Of a stretch of DNA of 42,020 nt, positions 28,186-39,548 are shown one piece after another (position 1 is the stretch's first letter; each line of letters starts with the position of its first letter). The stretch is from a virus: positions 1 through 42,020 of the IMG/VR virus record IMGVR_UViG_3300025162_000093. One strand, written 5' to 3'. The notes beneath the pieces were generated by a model. It saw only the letters and a program-made list of their open reading frames with translations, did not search any database and was not told the origin of the DNA. Both the position numbers and the translations under genes were made by a program.

Positions 28186-30813
28186 TTATGCACCTGCGAA
28201 GCTAAAACCTGCTACTCATGGATTAACTACTGTTTCAGTACGTTGGTCTGCGATGAATACACAACCGAGAAGAAGATCTACAGTCATGGTATCAATTTTT
28301 ACTCAGACTTTACAAAATGATATACTATTATTTGTGGTCAATTCAATTAGATAATTAACAAAATCAGGTAGAGTATTCACGACTGTTTGGGTATTGGTGG
28401 CTAGTAGTTGTTTATTGGAATCATACTCATTTACGAATACTGAAATACTGCCTGCTCCTGACTGACTTAATATCTTCACATCAAACGCTATCTTGAAATC
28501 AGTATTGGCTTTTATCGGGATCAGTTCAGTCTCCGCTGTTGCAGTAGTATCTGTTGCTGTGACTAGCTCCAATGCTTTCGTTTTTGTATATCCCGATACT
28601 GATGGGAACGAAGCGGTTGCTACTCCTGTCATCAATCGCTCTTGGGTGCTACTGCCTATATATCATGCGATGGTTGCTGTTCATATTTTATCCTCGAAAG
28701 TCCAAAACCTGCTTTCATTTAAGCATGCTCTATAAAAATCTCATACCGCCAAGACTGTATAGCTTTCATGTATCCCGATGACCTCATCATCATTTCATGG
28801 GATAATAATCTCTGCGTTGGCGTTTACTTGTAGATTACTAGCTTTCTTAAATAGAAGCTGAAAAAATTCCACATAGTCAAAGAATTTCTTTGTGAGGGCG
28901 ATGGTGTATTGGAACATATTCCCTGCATGTGCCACGACTCACACTTTTTGGATTTGGAAGTATTGGTTTACGCCTCTATCGGGATCAATTACCATTACCA
29001 TTTGACCGAGCTCAAATCCTCACATATCTGTTTTGAATGTGTATGTCACAATCGGGTCTTTCTTACTTTGAACTTCTACTACTGCTCTTTGTCTTGCGAG
29101 CTGTATAGTGTTCAGAGTCTGATCATTTATGATTTTCCCATCAAAAATACCATCTCCGCCGACAAGCGATTTCATTAAATTGATTGAATCATAATCGGCA
29201 TACCTTACAGAAAGCGTTTTGTATGGGTAATAGGTCAAAGTCAAAGTATCTGTTGTCAGTAGGACTGGATATGCACTTGAATTTCTGATGATCTTATTAC
29301 TTCGATTGTATACAAAATTAACTGTCGCTTCATCGACCAGTCATTCCACACCGACAGTTTTTTCTACTCCATTGACAAACGCTTTCAATCCCTGTAATGA
29401 AGTCCCATCGGGATAGTCAACCTCTCCCGCAGGTTTGTAATCCATCGTGAATGAGGTCTGTATTCAGTCAGCTTTCTTTGTTTGGGTATATAATGCTTGT
29501 GCAGGAGCTTCGTTTCATTCTACTAATTGCCTATTTACGATCTGAGTAGTATCGACTGAAACTACCAATGAATTATAGGTTGGTAGTGTTGGTGTTATTT
29601 GGTAGGTACTTATAGCTTCTCAATCTTCGTAGTAATAGTGGAGTTTCCTCTCATAATCAACATACCAAAAATGCTGAAATGCTTTCGTGAGTTGCTCGAG
29701 TATCAAGGATGGTTGTATTCCATTGAATCTCACATCCAACATCTGTACTGTTCCACGCTTCATTGGTCACATAAGGATTCATCCTGTGGTAGCCATAACG
29801 GAATCGAACAAGAAGTAGTTTACTGCCGATCCCTCGTAATAGAAAGCCATCCATGTAATAGCCGAAAGACTTGGGGATCATACTGTGGCATCAGGGTATT
29901 TCAGCGATATTGTCTCATACATCCAACAATCCTCCCAATCTGATCAAATATGTGGATTATTATATTCAAAGTAGTTACTGGCATTAGTGCCGAGCCTCAA
30001 AGTCAATTTTGACATATTATGTCATTGTCCCGCCTGTATCTTCCACCGATAGCGTAAATCTGTGTATACGCTCAAATTTATACTAGTAAAAGCCTTATAT
30101 CGGTATCAATTTCCTGTACATACTCACTTCTGTGAGTAGTTTCACGAGATTTTGTCTGTTCCGTAATTGGTTGTATTTGAGCATAGTCCTGATCACGTCA
30201 TCGCCGTGTCGGCTTCAAATACCATAGCGGAGGAGTCAGGAGCTACAAATTTATAGACGATTCTTCAAAAAATCTCCCTTAGGTACTGCTTGGCATAACT
30301 ATCAATAACTACTTTACGATCCATGAGTTTTTCATATCCTATGACTGAGTATGTGTAGGACATTTCTGTTGTTGATTTGGATAGTCTTGTCTGAGTAACT
30401 TTATCCACTACACCTGCAAAAAATAAGAATCAGTGTTGAGCTTTGACTGGTATATTGGATCAGAATGTGGTCGTGAATGTGATCTTGTTTGTGGTAGGAT
30501 CGACTGCCGAGATAGTCATTCTTTTATTGATTCAAAAAATATCAACGTAAATTACTCTACCTAGAAAGTATTTATTCTCGAATTGGTAGGTATCGTTGAC
30601 GTACATAAAGTTGTCAGCGGAAGATATTGGCTGTATATTGTAGACATAATCGTAAATAGAAAACTGTTCGTTCTCGGAGATATTTACGTCCAACAACGTG
30701 AATCAGCATGTATTTTTGTTATTGTTCAAAGCTTCACTCTTTGATAGTGAGTTCCATTGTAAATAGGGCGAGTAGTCCACCCCATTATTGACTATCAGTA
30801 TCCCATTTCTCAT
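28186..30813 (-). CDS. Large tail-tip/baseplate hub-type protein
   Basis: 875 residues, one continuous frame once about 35 TGA codons are read as Gly. The N-terminus, GILIVNNGVDYSPYLQWNSL, and the middle SYTYSVIGYEKLMDRKVVID resemble the tail-associated proteins that follow a tape measure in siphoviruses (distal/hub proteins rich in beta domains). The later region (TFKTDMGGFELGQMVMVIDP, then QYFQIQKVGV) has the look of a gp27-type hub. It ends SFAGA. It probably forms the tip that holds the fibres. Confidence 0.7.
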
Positions 30814-30828
30814 ACACGAATCCTATAT

Positions 30829-33690
30829 CTAAAATCATTCAAAACTATACTGTCATTTGAATTGCTGTACCATAGCATTGGCAAATCTTTTGGCTGCCTC
30901 ATCATCTGTGCCATATAGATTTCCGATATTTATTACGATTCAACCTCAGCCTCTCATTTCAACAGGGATACTACTACCATTTGGTAGTGGGACAACCGCT
31001 TCGTTGTATTGTCATTCTCCAATCAGTCATAGTGTTGGAGAAGATACGATCCCTCCAGTAGCGAATGGGGTTATTCCTCAAGATATTACTCAACCATCGG
31101 CATATCATTTAGTGGTACTTGCTCTCATGGATACAGTAGAAAGTCTGTTTGCTGCATCTACGGCTTTCTGAATTGATGCAGCTAGTCCATCATAGTAGGA
31201 TTTCATGTCGTCTACTTTCTGCTTTGTTAGATTTGCTTGATCTGTTAATCAATCAGCGTATTCTTTGAATCACTTTTGTACTTGAAGTTTTATCGCAGCT
31301 TGTGCTGCTGTATATGCTGCCGTTATCTGAGTTTGTTGATTTTTCACTGCTGATAATTCATTTTGTAATTGAGTTTGCTTATCGTTATATTGTTGTTGTT
31401 GTAATTGTTTTGTCGTCTGATAATCCTCTAGTTGTCTTTGTATTTCTGTTAATCAAGCTCTTCTTTGTGCTTCAGCTATTTCTGCTGTCAATGTAATTTT
31501 CATCCCCGCAGTATCATTTTGTGCAGCGACCTCAGTAGTAAGTTGTGTTTGAAGATCAAGAATCTCTTGTTTTGCTTTTGCCTGCGATTGTAGATCATTC
31601 AAATAACTATCTTTTGTACTATCATTTCCTATTGCTGCATCAGCTTTGAGTCTATCAGCTATTCTTGCATTTATGTCTGTTAATTTTTTCTGTGCATCAT
31701 CGACAGTTGTATCTCAAGTGACTGCTAGTTTATCAGCTATCTGCTTTTTGAGATCAGCAACCTTTTTATCTTGGGCGATAATTTCTTCCGCCATAGTCTT
31801 ATTATTGTCAGCAGTATCGGTTGAGTATTGTTTATTTATATCTGATAACTGTTTCATAATGTCTTGTGCTTTTGTTTTCAACGAATCCATATCATCTTCA
31901 AATTTCTGTTTCAGGTTGGTCAATGAATCCATAGATTTTGTGCAAAAATCTTGGAAATCTTTTTTCATATCTTTTGTATAATCTTCTACTTTTTTTGCAG
32001 TTCATGAAGTTGCAACTGCTAGATTTCACGCTGCATTTGCAGTATCTCAAAATGTTACTCATAATTTTTTTAATGAATTTGTAGCATCATCGGCTACCTT
32101 TTTTTGGTCTGACTGTGCTTTTGTAAGAGCCACAACAGAAGATATAGACTTCAATATGTTTGCATCAAGTATACCTCAAGCAGATCATTGACCATATACT
32201 TGACTTCAAAAACCATTTTGTTCGACAGCAGTTCTTTTAGTTTGTTCTGCTTGTTGTTCTACCAATAGATTTTTTGCGGCTGTCAAAGTTGCATTCAATG
32301 ACAACGTTGCAGCATCAGCTGCATCTTTTATTTTCATGAGTTCTGCCACCTTCTCTTTTGATGATAGATTACTTCAATTTACCTCTACTATTTTTGCTCT
32401 CATTTCTTCGAGAGTCATTGTGGTATTATTCAATTTCCCTTGTAAATCTGTCTGATCGGTTTTTAATCTTGCCGTCCCTGCTTGATAATCTCATAGTGTT
32501 ATGATTCATCTATCGTATTCATCTTTTAATTCTGCCTGTTTATTTTTATTTTCAGTCAATGCAGATTCCAGTTCTGTATATGATTGTGATGTACCTTTAT
32601 TCGCTCCCTCCAATAATTTTACTCAGATCACAAGTGCTGCGATACCTGCTATAACGAGACCAATAGGTCAAGTCAATACCGCCAATGCAACCTCTATTCA
32701 TCAGCATGCTGCGACCGCAATAGCACCAAATGCTTCAAATCATGCAATAAGCGGTCATATTGCAAGTCCTACTGCTGCTATAAGTACAAGTAATCATGTA
32801 ATTGCGGCTGCGACTATCAATATATTTTTGGTTAATTCTTTGTGTCATTCAACCCACGTTTCTATTCACTTTACTATCGGTTGAATCGTAGCCATCAATC
32901 AAGCTAATGCTGGTTGCAATGCTTCTCCGACTGATCTCTTCATCTCATCGAACTGTACATTCAAAGCATTCATCTGACCTTCGAATGTTGCTGCGTTTGC
33001 TGCTGCGGATCATCCAAATTCTTTTGCTAATTCATCCAAAATAACTTTCTGAGCTCAAAACATATCTCAGCTTTTTTGTAATGTTTTAATTTGATTTTCT
33101 TGTTGAGCAGTGAATTCTACACCGACTCTATGCAATCTTGTATATCACTTTTCAGGATCATTCAATGCTATTCCTAATCTCAACGCCGATTCCCTTGCTT
33201 GATCAGTAGATGGGACAAGACCACCATTCATTGCGGTTGCCATATCTATCGCTGCTTTTGTGGCATCAGGAAATGCCTTTGATCAAACCTGTGTAAAAGT
33301 AAGCATCATATTTTCTGCCGACATCACGACCTCATCTTGTATTCATGAAGCAATAGAAAGCTGTGAAGCGAGTTCGCTTAATGATTTTGTAGTCATTCAC
33401 GAAGCATCGTTTGTTGATTTTAATGCCGCTCACATTTGTGCCATAGCTCTTTGATAGTCCTCAGCAGCCTTTATTGAACTTTGCATAAACGAAGTAATCC
33501 CTGCGAAAGCTAGTCACGCAGCGATTCATATTGCAGCAAATCATTCTCTATTTTTTTTTGACCAATCTTGTAGTTTTTGTGAATTAGTTTGTGCTGCCGT
33601 AGTTACTCAGTCGATATTTTTTTTTATATTATTCAAAACTGGGGATGCCGAATCCGTAGCCGAAACAACGAAATTCATGTTATCTGCCAT
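30829..33690 (-). CDS. Tape measure protein
   Basis: 953 residues, the longest tail gene. Sets tail length and enters the host envelope with the DNA. The N-terminal region (FAGITSFMQSSIKAAEDYQR) matches the TP901-like start of tape measures. A hydrophobic stretch follows (LLVLIAAVGLAIGPL and onward), then a long coiled coil rich in Q, K, D and A. The end, GGIVSSPTLGLIGEGQYNEA with VVPLP and VIVNIGNLYG, is a typical C-terminus. At about 0.15 nm per residue it predicts a tail near 140 nm. The start overlaps the end of the frameshift product upstream. Confidence 0.9.
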
Positions 33691-34266
33691 CTCCCGAGTT
33701 TTTTAAGCGGTTAAATATATCGTTTTTATGAGAGTTGATATTTTGTTCTTGACGTTGAATATATTCTTGATTGGATTTCTCCACAAGATACATCCAACAA
33801 TTATCTCTAAATGATTTTGATGTCTCTAATAGTTGTGTCTCGCTCCAACCGAATTCCTTGCAAAGTGAAATGTTAATGTATTCAAAGAATCGAGTCGGAT
33901 TAACTTCTTCAGGTGAAATTCAAGAAATTAGCTTTCCTCGATATTTTTTTTTTCTTGTGCAGCATTCATATTTAAGAGTCCACTTGTTTGAATAATTTTA
34001 GTTACATCATTGAAGTTGATAGGAAGTGCAGCAAAGTTATCGAAAGTTACTTCCAATGGCTCATCACCATCTGTTAGATTCCAAGACTTTATCAGTCAAA
34101 ATGCCATCTTCAAAGAAGATTCCAAATCGTCTTTTGCTCACTGATAACCTCACATAATAGTCTGCTGATCAAGAATAGATAATTTACATTTTACTTGAAC
34201 GAGTATACCATTACTGATCTCGATTTCTTGGGTGTCATCTTTCATCAAATCGTTTACATCAATCAT
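33680..34266 (-). CDS. Tail assembly chaperone, -1 frameshift fusion (GT-type)
   Basis: 195 residues if the ribosome slips back one base on the A10 run (plus-strand T10 at 33944-33953), an A AAA AAA slippery heptamer. 587 nt plus one re-read base is exactly 196 codons. After the slip the sequence is KKYRGKLISGISPEEVNPTR and continues to SGDGR, ending inside the tape measure start. It has the same order and mechanism as lambda G/GT. The T part should bind the tape measure and recruit tail tube subunits. Confidence 0.75.
33928..34266 (-). CDS. Tail assembly chaperone, unshifted product (G-type)
   Basis: 112 residues: MIDVNDLMKDDTQEIEISNG at the start, ending QEKKNIEES at TAA (33928-33930) just after the slippery A10 run. 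TGA gives Gly in IMGGYQGAK. Position directly upstream of the tape measure, size and acidic helical composition fit gpG-type chaperones, which are made in excess over the fusion. Confidence 0.8.
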
Positions 34267-34292
34267 TAGAATGGGAATAAGGAATAAAATAA

Positions 34293-35762
34293 TTAACCAG
34301 TGTATTGCGTTCATGCTTGGTCATTGATTACTACGACTTGCGTAGAATAACTGTTGCTGAATGAGTATTTTGCTATACCTGTTAATTTTGCTTTGATTAC
34401 TTCGCTTGATTTATCAGTAATGACGTATGTTTCAGATACTACTTCAGGGAAGATAATCTGCATTCTGTATGTTTGATTCAATGTGTCAGTTGCTGATACA
34501 ATCTTTGCCATATCAAACTGCAAAACATAAGCGTTGGATGATACTCTTCTTTGTGCATCTCTATCTACATTGTCTTCGTATGCTTTGTCTATCTCTACCT
34601 TTACATCCAATCCTGTTGGCGTAGCTATGTTTTTCTTGTTTTGTATAATCTCTTCTACATTTTTATCGAATGTTAATACTATTTGCTCGAAATCTATTGG
34701 AGCAGCAGTCAATGCCGTAGTAACGTCTGCACCTCTCTTCAATGAAACATTAGAGAAAGAGAAGAAGTCTGTTGATACTAAGGTCGCCGTTTGCTGAACT
34801 AATTCGACTTTTGTCTGATTTGCTACTGTCATTGCAGTAGACGTGATGAGATCGTTTCCAATCACATCATTATCAGCATCAATATATTTTGTGACTACGT
34901 CTTCAGTATTTCCCAATGAATTGGTATATCTGATTGTATCGCCTGCGATCAATCCTCTGACTGTTCTTTCTCCACAATATGTCATGGAAATTTGGTTTAC
35001 TGTACCACCTGTTCCGACTGTACTTGATACTGTACAATCTACATCGACAGTTGTACTGTTTACAACAGTTATTACTTTCCAATAACCATTATATGCAGTG
35101 ACACTATTCCCTGCAACCTTAACGAGATCGTTTACTACTAATCCATGTGTCGCAGTTACCAATCTCAATAATCCGTTTGTTGGAGTTGCTGAAGTTATGG
35201 CTTTTGTTGATGCTTCAACCTTTTCGTTAGCAAATAAGAAAGCTACATCAAACATACCTTGAGCCTTCAAGACATTTTCCAATTTTACTATATTTTTACT
35301 AGAGATTGTCATCTTTGAGGAATTAGGAACGACACCAAATGATCTCTGAACGATGATATTGGTTTTGTCTGTAGATAATTCACATCAACCTTTTTTGTTC
35401 TCGATAGTTACTGACTTATAGCTACAAACATAATCAGATATGATGTGTTTGTAAACTGATCCATCAGTCAAAGAAGAAACATCTGACGATGCAAGACTTC
35501 CCAAGAGCATATAAAATCGCATTACGATATTTCTTGGATCAACCTCCACATTAAGTCAGCCCTCAATTTTATTTGGTCATTGAGCGACATACATTTTGTT
35601 ATTGAGAATGTTGAATCTACTATCAGAAGAGATATTTGTAACGTTCTTCATCAATGAGTTTTCCACCTCAGGGATGAATTTGTTTGGCATTTTGGGCGTT
35701 CCATTAGTGTCCTCCAACCTTCGGGCGGTGTACACTGCTTTTGAAGAAACTACTCATGACAT
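34293..35762 (-). CDS. Major tail tube protein
   Basis: 489 residues. The start ATG TCA TGA reads M-S-G (SGVVSSKAVYTARRLEDTNG), and the whole frame up to TAA is open only under code 25. The body is rich in beta-forming Thr/Val/Ser (ISMTYCGERTVRGLIAGDTI) with a C-terminal QVVVINDQAGTQYTG. Large for a tube protein, which suggests an added surface (Ig-like) domain. Assigned from its place between head-tail joining genes and the chaperones. No sheath gene is present. Confidence 0.75.
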
Positions 35763-35789
35763 GATCGATTTTGTAAAAAGATAAATATA

Positions 35790-36065
35790 TTATTCATTCT
35801 CAATTACTTCTTCATTCTGAGTATGTTTTTCTTGTTTTGTTTGCCTTTTCAATTCCTTACTATTTTCCAAGAATTCCTTGTAATCTACGTCTTCAGTAAT
35901 TTTTCCTTTTTCAATAGTCACCATGCGGACTTCAAATTGCTTGATAAGAATATCGGCAAATGATCATGGTATTTCCGTCTTACCATTTCACTCGATATGG
36001 ATAGCCATCTCAGGGAGAGATATTTCGTACTTATTAGGATTGACCACATAATACTTTACTTCCAT
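35790..36065 (-). CDS. Small head-tail or tail-linked protein
   Basis: 91 residues. VKYYVVNPNKYEISLPEMAI followed by an acidic/basic charged C-terminus (KELKRQTKQEKHTQNEE). Two TGA codons. Its place before the tube protein suggests a minor structural or assembly role. Confidence 0.6.
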
Positions 36066-36090
36066 CTTTGGATATTTTATAGAATAAAAT

Positions 36091-36612
36091 TTATATTCTC
36101 TGAATTTGTTTGTTGAATATCCTTACTATCATGTCTGCCCTATATCCAACGAATCATTGTTTTGCTAGATTCTGATATTGGATGCTTTCCATATACAATT
36201 CGTTTGATATTATTTGGTTATCTTCGACTATACATTGGATGTTATCGAGTATTCAACACACGGAATATGCGTTGAATTTGGATGATGAGCTATCTTTCTG
36301 CTCCATTATGTTTTGTATATATTTCTTTATTACTACAATTCAAGAGGAATCTGCACCATAAAATTGCTTTGATGCAACGACCACGCTTATTTTTATTCTC
36401 CAAGTCGCTTCGTAGTATTGATTTTCCTTTTGTAAAGCAGTATCCATTGGCTCTAGGATGATTGCAGGCAAGTCAGCTTCATTGTAGGTGATAGGATCAC
36501 CATCGAAAACATTTACTATTTGAGAAAGTTCTACTGTCGGAGCGTTTGCGATAGCATCTGCAATAGTAGTTTCGAATAATGTCTTGAGGTGTGTCATTAG
36601 GATCGGTAGCAT
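36091..36612 (-). CDS. Tail terminator-like protein
   Basis: 173 residues; joins two shorter pieces across a TGA. The N-terminus, PILMTHLKTLFETTIADAIA, is followed by LPAIILEPMDTALQKENQYY and WRIKISVVVAS, a layout like gpU/tail-terminator proteins (helix, then strand with a polar pocket). Located between the virion morphogenesis protein and the tube genes. Moderate support. Confidence 0.6.
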
Positions 36613-36626
36613 GTTTTCGGTTTAAG

Positions 36627-37118
36627 TTATGAAGCTTGCCTTGCATTCCATATTCATACATATTGGTTGAATTGCGTCTGTATGCTTCTCATAATCTCTG
36701 CTTTGATTGCAGGATTGAATTCAAATACTGCCCTATGTTTTGCACCATTACCCATCTGATGATATATGGCGTAATCGGCATTGAATGACATTGTACACGA
36801 TAATTTATCTTTCGTTGTACTGATATTGGTTTGTAGGTTGCTCGTCCATCTCAGTATTCTTGGGTTATTTGGAGCGTTCTTGTAATATCATGTCCTTTTT
36901 GCTCTCGCTGTTGCCGTACCTACTGACAATGGAGCTCGTCTTGGATTATTGGATAGGACTGCTCATTCGGTACTGAATATCTTATCTTTCTCTTTTTTCA
37001 TCGTGTCAAGCACTCAATCTCGATAGTTTTCCCAGTCCATTGCTTGATCCATAAATTGCTCAAGACTCCTAGATAGATTTCATCAGCCGACCATTTCCAT
37101 TTTCAATTCCATGATCAT
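36627..37118 (-). CDS. Virion morphogenesis protein (Mu gpG / tail-completion type)
   Basis: 163 residues. NPRILRWTSNLQTNISTTKD, then MSFNADYAIYHQMGNGAKHR, followed by AVFEFNPAIKAEI, matches the Phage_tail_S/Mu gpG pattern (L..sG.L..s, YA..HQ.G...paR.f). Gly codons include TGA. The protein completes the head-tail joint or tail end. First of two ATGs chosen. Confidence 0.8.
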
Positions 37119-37134
37119 TTCTTATTGATAAAAA

Positions 37135-37623
37135 CTACCACTTATCTCAGACTTTGAATGTTGGAGGTGGCTGATTATTGAACGAACTGCTTACGTTCTT
37201 TGGAGTTGTCTGATTTGGTGATCTTGGTGCGAGATCAAATTCGTCGAGATTCACATCCAATAGTCTTGTATTTCATTTCCTTATATCGTCAAGGATAGCT
37301 AGTTGCTGATCGTATTTAGTTTTTGATCCGTTCTCTTCTTGGAGTCTCTGCATACCATATCATTCATTCAAAAGATAGGCAGAAGCTAATAACATCTGAC
37401 ATCCTTTAAGTAGTCAGTATGCTGTGCTTGCTTGGAATCTTGATGTCGTGAAACTTTTAAGATCATATCTTCAGCTGACGTATGTCCGAACATCGCCGTT
37501 TGCTTTCTCTTGGTAAGTTTGGATGATCTCGTCTGTGACATCTGTATTCTTATTGAATCATGCTGATTTTCTTATCTCATCAACAGTTGCCATATTTTTT
37601 CATCCGAGAATTTCGTCAGCCAT
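37135..37623 (-). CDS. Head-tail connector protein (Mu gp36/DUF1320-like)
   Basis: 162 residues. TVDEIRKSAGFNKNTDVTDE and IIQTYQEKANGDVRTYVSGR, then YLLNEGYGMQ, give the helical pattern of small connector proteins that dock under the portal; residues 15-110 are helical. The C-terminus is a flexible NQPPPTFKVGDKW tail. Assigned from order, just after the capsid genes, and from pattern. Confidence 0.65.
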
Positions 37624-37642
37624 ATTGTTTGGATAGGATAAT

Positions 37643-37677
37643 AAAAAACTACACCTTTTTTTTCGGTATAGTTTTTT
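37643..37677. terminator. Intrinsic terminator downstream of the capsid genes
   Basis: AAAAAACTACACC, loop of nine, GGTATAGTTTTTT: a 13-bp stem with one wobble or mismatch and A/T runs on both sides. It lies between the 108-residue gene and the connector gene, so it could lower tail transcription relative to capsid. Confidence 0.8.
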
Positions 37678-37704
37678 ATTTTAACTATTCAATTGATTTT
37701 TGAT

Positions 37705-38031
37705 TTATTTATCAGTAGCTTTCTGAAGTTCTGCGACTGAGTCTTTCAAATCTTTTCTGAGTCATAGAATCTCTTCGTCTCTCTGATCAATAGTTTCTTG
37801 CAATGCTTTATTCTCTTCCTGTAATTGTGTGATCTTAACGTTTGCTTGGTCAAGGCTTGTAGCTAATGCCACTGGCTCATTCATAGCTAATGCTTGTGAA
37901 TCTACCAACCGACCATCCGCCAAAAACGATTCATACAAAGGATGAGTAGATGTGATCTCTGTACCTTTTTTGTACTGTGTTCCTCCATCTGTTGCATTGC
38001 GATTTAGGTACTTTGTTACTGGTTTACTCAT
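37705..38031 (-). CDS. Hypothetical protein with C-terminal coiled coil
   Basis: 108 residues. An N-terminal part (KPVTKYLNRNATDGGTQYKK) and EITSTHPLYESFLADGRLVD, then a coiled coil (LDQANVKITQLQEENKALQE). Follows the capsid gene directly. A head fibre or minor head protein is possible. Confidence 0.65.
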
Positions 38032-38055
38032 TGGTATTTGAATTATGAATTAAAA

Positions 38056-39072
38056 CTAAGATGCTATATATCATACTGTTGTAGTGATCAATCTAGCACA
38101 TTTCTGATCTACGATGTGCATGTCGTATTCATCCATAACTACTACTAATGAATCCAGACCTTCTTTCATTTGTTCTGTGATTGGGTATGCAGCAGCCAAA
38201 ACTTTTGTACCGCCATTTCTTGTGAAGGTTTTACCGAATCCCTTAGTATAGATTCAAGGAGCTTCATTGTAGAACATGAATACGCTTGATGATACAAGGT
38301 ATTGTAATGTACCTTCAAGTCCATCATTATCGCCAATGTATTTCTGAGCTTCAGTAACGATAATCTCTACTCCTAATACGTTCTTCATCAATTCAATCAA
38401 ATTTGGAACTGTTGGAGAAGTAGTGAATTTAAATCTACTGATTACTTGTGCATTGTTTACCATTGCTATCAATGAATCCAACGTCATAACGATAGTTGTT
38501 GGTCGTGATCAACAAGTATCTTTCAATAACTTTGCTTGTGTATACAAGATTGCTATTGGATCAGACAAAGGTGCATCGAATCTATTAGCATTAGTCAATG
38601 ACGTGTGGTTTGTGATAGTGTTAGTGTCGAAGATTGCACTCAAGCAAGCATATTCCTTTGAAAGATCGTATGATCATTTCAAGATAAACATCTTATCTCT
38701 CTGAGCATCTATTGGGGCATCTGCGTTGTCGATGTCTGATTTGTAGATGTCAGTATAAAGAGCATGCTCTTGTAATGACCGTTCATCCTCGAGCTTTACT
38801 CCAAATTCAATCTTATTAGCACCACCTTTCCAACCTTTTCTTGTCTCATAGATTGACATAGCTTGCATTCCAAGATTAGCGATTTTACCCTTTGGTTTCT
38901 TAACTGCTACTTCAGGAAATACCTTTTTCCAAACGTATTTCGTGTCATCATTTGAGTATGCTCTAAGCATCTGTTGTAATAGCTCAGGAATATATGCATC
39001 CTGAAAATCTCCTGCTGCAAAAAGATTGATTCCAGCGGGTAGACTGAATTGATGTGTTGTATCGTTGTTCAT
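38056..39072 (-). CDS. Major capsid protein
   Basis: 338 residues from ATG 39072. LPAGINLFAAGDFQDAYIPE at the start, ARLITTTVGYIAS at the end, with helical and beta stretches such as RSLQEHALYTDIYKSDIDNA and ATEAQKYIGDND-type capsid folds between. Located between the decoration protein and the connector genes. Size and order fit an HK97-fold major capsid protein of the Mu-like gpT-independent type. In the standard code four pieces would be seen. Confidence 0.8.
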
Positions 39073-39100
39073 GATGTTTTTTTCTGTAAACAAATAAAAG
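39070..39100 (-). promoter_or_regulatory. Capsid gene leader, nearly identical to the decoration gene leader
   Basis: The minus-strand leader CTTTTATTTGTTTACAGAAA and following A-rich bases up to the ATG is almost the same as the leader at 39510-39540. No Shine-Dalgarno sequence. The shared element may set high translation or hold a promoter. Confidence 0.5.
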
Positions 39101-39110
39101 GATTATTGAA

Positions 39111-39512
39111 CTAAGATGTTCTATAAGCTACCACTGGAAGTCTTTTGAATTCTATGTAATCTCCTGCTGCACCAGTTGTCATTGCAACCGCTACATCATA
39201 GTCATGAGCTGATTCTCCAAGAATGAATCCTCCTGCTCAATCAGTCTTAACTTTGTGTCCCATTGTGATTCCTCCACTTCAAACTAATCCAACAAAGTAT
39301 TCAGCCTCATTTACTCCAAAAGGTAGGTTGATGTCTTTATCTTCGTTTGATACTCCCATAAACGTACTGGAATTAGCTCCACATTTTACTGCTGTATCTA
39401 CAACAGAAGATGAAGGTTGTACAGGATCACATTTTACCATCGCTGCTCATGCTACCCAAGATGAAGTTGCAAGAGGGCAAGCGTGTGTTATTACTCCGTA
39501 TGGTGATTTCAT
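39111..39512 (-). CDS. Capsid decoration/head protein (DUF2190-like)
   Basis: 133 residues. VITHACPLATSSWVAGAAMV and the beta-rich VKTDGAGGFILGESAHDYDV match small decoration proteins located before the capsid gene in Mu-like heads. TGA encodes Gly in VAGAAM, VSGG and DGAGG. It probably trims the capsid surface or stabilises it. Confidence 0.7.
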
Positions 39513-39540
39513 GATGTTTGTTTTGTAAACAAATAAAAAG
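39510..39540 (-). promoter_or_regulatory. Decoration gene leader, nearly identical to the capsid gene leader
   Basis: Leader CTTTTTATTTGTTTACAAAA and following bases to ATGAA. It shares about 29 of 33 positions with the leader at 39070-39100, apart from one indel each side. Confidence 0.5.
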
Positions 39541-39548
39541 GTAGTGGA

